This document shows positions 61,275 to 64,000 of a stretch of 64,000 nt of DNA, in pieces; the stretch's first letter is position 1, and every line of letters starts with the position of its first letter. Origin of the DNA: CAUZWH01 sp965247665. Lineage in GTDB: Bacteria > Pseudomonadota > Alphaproteobacteria > SHVV01. Location of the stretch: the NCBI GenBank assembly GCA_965247665.1, contig CBDFHH010000005.1:1054001-1118000 (forward strand). Direction: 5' to 3'. The notes under the pieces were generated by a model that had not been told where the DNA came from, made no database searches, and saw nothing but the letters and a program-made list of their open reading frames with translations. Both the position numbers and the translations under genes were made by a program.

Positions 61275-62666
61275 ATGATCGATCAGCCGAACTCCGCGCA
61301 AGCTCGAGATATCGCCTACTTTCTGCACCCCTATTCCAACCTCAAGCTGCACGAGGAACAGGGACCCCTCGTGATTACCGAAGGCAAGGGCATTTACGTC
61401 TATGACGAGGATGGCAACGAGTACATCGAAGGGTTGGCGGGCCTCTGGTGCACGGCGCTCGGATTCGGCGAGAAGCGGCTGGTCGAGGCGGCCACCGCCG
61501 AACTGAACAAGCTGCCGTTCTTCTATTCGTTCTTCCATAGAAGTCACAACAAGGGCATCGACCTGGCGGAAAAGCTGATCCAACTGGCACCGGTTCCCAT
61601 GTCGAAGGCGTTTTTCACTTCGTCGGGCTCCGAAGCCAACGACTCGGCGATCAAGCTGATCTGGTACTACAACAATTCGCGAGGCCTGCCCGAGAAGAAG
61701 AAGATCATCAGCCGACACAAGGCCTACCACGGCGTTACTGTCGCGACGGCCAGCTTGACGGGGCTTCCGGCCAATCATCGCGACTTCGACCTGCCGATCG
61801 ACCGCATCCTTCATACCGATTGTCCCCACTACTATCGGTTTGCGGAAGCCGGCGAATCCGAAGAGGATTTCGCGACCCGCCTGGCCGACAATCTGGAACG
61901 GCTTATCCTGGACGAGGGGCCGGAGACCGTCGCAGCGTTCATTGCCGAACCGGTGATGGGGGCTGGCGGTGTTATCGTCCCGCCAGCCACCTACTTCGAA
62001 AAGATCCAGACGGTGCTCAAGAAGTACGACGTCCTGTTCGTTGTCGATGAGGTCATCTGCGGGTTCGGTCGCACCGGCAATTACTGGGCCTGTCAGACGT
62101 TCGATCTCGAGCCCGACATGATGACGATGGCCAAGGCCCTGACCTCGGCCTATCTCCCCATGGGCGCCGTGTTGATTTCAGAGCCGATCTACCGGGAACT
62201 GGTCAACGAAAGCGAAAAGATCGGCGTGTTCGGCCATGGCTACACTTACACCGGGCACCCGGTTTGTGCGGCGGTCGCCGTCGAAGCTCTGAAGATCTAC
62301 GAGGAGCGCGACATCGTCGGTCACGTAGGTGAAGTCGGTCCGGTTTTGCAGCAGGGTTTGCGCGCGTTCTCGGACCATCCTCTGGTCGGCGAGGTTCGAG
62401 GGGTTGGACTGATGGCCGCGGTCGAACTCGTCAAAAACAAGGAAACCAAGGAGCCGTTCGACGCGACGGCGGGGATTGGCGCCTATCTCGCCAAGCGGGC
62501 GATGGAGCACGGGCTTATCGTCCGTGCGATCGGAGACGTCATCGCCTTCTCACCGCCGCTGGTTATCACCGCTGCGGAAATCGAATTGCTGCTGTCTCGA
62601 TTCGAGCATGCGCTGAACGACACCACCAGGCGGATCAGCGAGGAGGGATTGGCCAAGGTCGCCTGA
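61275..62666 (+). CDS. class III aminotransferase (omega-amino acid/amine:pyruvate type)
   Basis: A 463-residue PLP enzyme of aminotransferase fold type I, class III. It shows GIYVYDEDGNEYIEGLAGLWCTALGFGEKRL, KAFFTSSGSEANDSAIKLIWYYN, the cofactor stack HKAYHGVTVAT, LFVVDEVICGFGRTGNYWACQ and the catalytic lysine near 287 in MTMAKALTSAYLPMGAV. The closest pattern is the aspartate-aminotransferase-family protein group that includes beta-alanine/taurine/omega-amino acid:pyruvate transaminases. Beside hyuAB it could deaminate an omega-amino acid released from a dihydropyrimidine or hydantoin ring. That link is inference. Confidence 0.92.
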   Translation: MIDQPNSAQARDIAYFLHPYSNLKLHEEQGPLVITEGKGIYVYDEDGNEYIEGLAGLWCTALGFGEKRLVEAATAELNKLPFFYSFFHRSHNKGIDLAEKLIQLAPVPMSKAFFTSSGSEANDSAIKLIWYYNNSRGLPEKKKIISRHKAYHGVTVATASLTGLPANHRDFDLPIDRILHTDCPHYYRFAEAGESEEDFATRLADNLERLILDEGPETVAAFIAEPVMGAGGVIVPPATYFEKIQTVLKKYDVLFVVDEVICGFGRTGNYWACQTFDLEPDMMTMAKALTSAYLPMGAVLISEPIYRELVNESEKIGVFGHGYTYTGHPVCAAVAVEALKIYEERDIVGHVGEVGPVLQQGLRAFSDHPLVGEVRGVGLMAAVELVKNKETKEPFDATAGIGAYLAKRAMEHGLIVRAIGDVIAFSPPLVITAAEIELLLSRFEHALNDTTRRISEEGLAKVA

Positions 62667-62698
62667 CCGCGCACCGCGTCGAGCCGGCTCGGCGGTCC

Positions 62699-62714
62699 CG
62701 GCCAAGCTTGGCCG
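62699..62714. terminator. palindrome between convergent genes, possible bidirectional terminator
   Basis: GGCCAAGCTTGGCC (62700-62713) is a perfect inverted repeat in the 82-base gap between the convergent aminotransferase and livM. GAGCCGGCTC at 62681-62690 is a second, shorter palindrome. Neither has a T-run, so a terminator role is uncertain. Confidence 0.3.
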
Positions 62715-62748
62715 CGGTCAGCTGAACTCCTTGCCGCCGTACGCCGAA

Positions 62749-63774
62749 TCAGGTGCGCGGATTTGCCGGCGCTTCGCCGGCGTCCGGATCCGCCGGCGCG
62801 GAATTCGTACCAAGGTGCGCCTGTAGCCACAGGGCCAAATCCTTGACCCCGCCGGCCAGGCCTCTCGGAAACACCATCAGCACGAGAACGAGGAAGGCGC
62901 CATAGATCACGAGGCGCCACTCGTCGACAACACGGAACACTTCCTGAATACCGACCAAGGCGAACGCACCAAGCAGCGAACCCCACAGCGTGCCGCGACC
63001 GCCCACATAGGCCATCGTCAAGACCTCCGTCGTTCGCGAGATACCGAATTCCTGCTGGGTCGGCACCAGAATACCGATATACACCCCGTAGAACCCACCG
63101 ATTACGCCGATACAGAACGACGCCACCGCAAAGTTGAACAGCTTGTATCGGACGACATCGAATCCGAGCACGCTGGTGCCGAGCTGATCGTCGCGAATGG
63201 CCTTGAACACCAACCCGATACGCGAACGCACGATTGCGTGCAGCAGCAGATAGATGAGCACGCTGATGATCAGCAGGAGATAGTAGTAGCTCAGCGGATC
63301 GTTGCGATTGAAGCTGACGCCGAACGTATCGGGATACTGGAATACCTGAAGGCCGGCGGCCCCGCGGGTGTAATCGCGCATGTTGGAGAGCGCGAACAGC
63401 ACGAACTCGGCGAGAAAAAGCGTTGTCAGGCCGACATAGATTCCGCGCAGGCGAAGCGTGATGACGCCGGCGAATAAACCGAGGATGAGGGTCGCCACGC
63501 CACCGGCGAGCAACCCGAGCCATTGTGAGACTCCATAGTGGTAGGCGAGCAATGCAGAGGTATACGCGCCCAGCGCCATGAAGCCGCCTATCCCGAAGTT
63601 GAAGATGTTGAGGAATCCCAACATGAAGTCGAAGATCGCGCCGAGAATGAAAAACAGGAGGATGGAGACGAATACGGCGGTGAGGTAGTCGCTGTCGGAT
63701 ATCAACGGCACCAGAATCAACGCCGCGAGCGTCAACAATGCGCCGGCGTAGGTCCATGCGGGAGCCAGTCTCAT
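62749..63774 (-). CDS. livM: branched-chain amino-acid ABC transporter permease
   Basis: A 341-residue LivM-type permease with about nine helices. Family blocks include FMLGFLNIFNFGIGGFMALGAYTSALLA, LRLRGIYVGLTTLFLAEFVLF, IRDDQLGTSVLGFDVVRYKLFNFAVASFCIGVIGGFYGVY and EVLTMAYVGGRGTLWGSLLGA. It works with LivH in importing branched-chain amino acids or similar substrates. The ATG at 63774 is preferred; a longer start at 63834 would overlap livH. No binding protein or ATPase is in view. The C-terminal tail is unusually long and hydrophilic. Confidence 0.93.
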   Translation of the reverse strand: MRLAPAWTYAGALLTLAALILVPLISDSDYLTAVFVSILLFFILGAIFDFMLGFLNIFNFGIGGFMALGAYTSALLAYHYGVSQWLGLLAGGVATLILGLFAGVITLRLRGIYVGLTTLFLAEFVLFALSNMRDYTRGAAGLQVFQYPDTFGVSFNRNDPLSYYYLLLIISVLIYLLLHAIVRSRIGLVFKAIRDDQLGTSVLGFDVVRYKLFNFAVASFCIGVIGGFYGVYIGILVPTQQEFGISRTTEVLTMAYVGGRGTLWGSLLGAFALVGIQEVFRVVDEWRLVIYGAFLVLVLMVFPRGLAGGVKDLALWLQAHLGTNSAPADPDAGEAPANPRT

Positions 63775-63784
63775 ACCGTCGCCC

Positions 63785-64000
63785 CTACGGCCGCGTGACT
63801 GACTTGCTGAACAGCCCCGATGGTCGGAATACAAGCACCACGATCACCAGTGCGGCAATGATCGAGTTTTGCCAACCGGACGAGGCGACGCCCTGTGCGT
63901 AGGCTTCGATGAGTCCAAGTAGCGGACCCGCGATCATCGCCGCCCACACGTTGCCCAGCCCTCCGACGATGACGACAATGAACGACTTCAGGAGCACGTC
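63785..64000 (-). CDS. livH: branched-chain amino-acid ABC transporter permease, C-terminal part (cut by window)
   Basis: The visible 71 residues end a LivH-type permease: FIVVIVGGLGNVWAAMIAGPLLGLIEAY, then ALVIVVLVFRPSGLFSKS. The VVGGLGN-GA--GG--LG pattern is typical of LivH. The frame runs off the right edge of the window. It ends ten bases before livM, so livH-livM are co-transcribed. The remainder of the operon lies outside the window. Confidence 0.92.
   Translation of the reverse strand, partial: DVLLKSFIVVIVGGLGNVWAAMIAGPLLGLIEAYAQGVASSGWQNSIIAALVIVVLVFRPSGLFSKSVTRP

Noticed and set aside
1..64000. CRISPR array or integrated prophage
   Set aside because: No regularly spaced identical repeats, cas-like genes, capsid, terminase or intact integrase were seen.

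Overview
The window looks like chromosomal DNA of a GC-rich alphaproteobacterium. The evidence is a complete general L-amino-acid ABC transporter in the alphaproteobacterial order (AapJ-AapQ-AapM-AapP), hopanoid-type squalene genes (hpnC, hpnD, hpnE) next to ispH, an aa3-type oxidase cluster, and relics of IS481, IS66, IS21 and large serine recombinases. No genus can be named from the sequence alone. No rRNA, CRISPR array or complete tRNA was seen.

Layout. 1-5.8 kb: an aa3 cytochrome c oxidase operon (subunit II cut by the window edge, subunit I, two subunit III-like proteins, subunit IV), then a class I cytochrome c and three tiny membrane proteins. 6.3-11.6 kb: an accessory block with a AAA+ ATPase, an IS21-type end, a low-GC HD-phosphohydrolase/YwgA-like gene pair, a 25-base tRNA-Ser 3' end (an attachment-site scar) and a serine-recombinase relic. 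12-15.3 kb: a membrane protein with its winged-helix regulator, two exported proteins and a second recombinase relic. 15.5-20 kb: aapJQMP. 20.3-22.2 kb: a broken autotransporter and intact ispG. 22.4-33.2 kb: a signalling region with two LivK/TorT-like periplasmic binding proteins, a truncated HAMP sensor, an OFA-type MFS carrier, a TorS-like histidine kinase, a REC-SpoIIE phosphatase, an RsbW-like kinase and two RsbV-like STAS proteins. Dead hydrolase and glnE fragments lie inside it. 33.2-37.8 kb: a frameshifted amt and a full-length but divergent glnE. 38.4-46.9 kb: a gene graveyard (IS66 tnpA, dxs, a TPR protein, dxr split by a clean IS481 insertion) beside intact ispH, hpnE, hpnD and hpnC. 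46.9-56.7 kb: a secreted hydrolase, an unusual cytochrome c, a CHAT protease/CHASE2-cyclase operon and a broken VapBC. 56.9-64 kb: hydantoinase/oxoprolinase genes, an omega-aminotransferase and branched-chain amino-acid permease genes.

The most interesting system is at 27.0-33.2 kb. Four genes overlap end to end by four bases and appear to join a TorT/TorS-type periplasmic sensing pair to an RsbU-RsbW-RsbV partner switch, with two paralogous RsbV proteins flanking the operon. Second is the HD-phosphohydrolase/YwgA-like pair, a foreign-looking two-gene module that could be an anti-phage or toxin-type cassette. Third is the exported CHAT protein made in one operon with a CHASE2 cyclase. Genome decay is also striking: dxs, dxr, amt, vapBC, one glnE copy and several membrane proteins are broken, while ispG and ispH remain intact, so working dxs and dxr genes should exist elsewhere.
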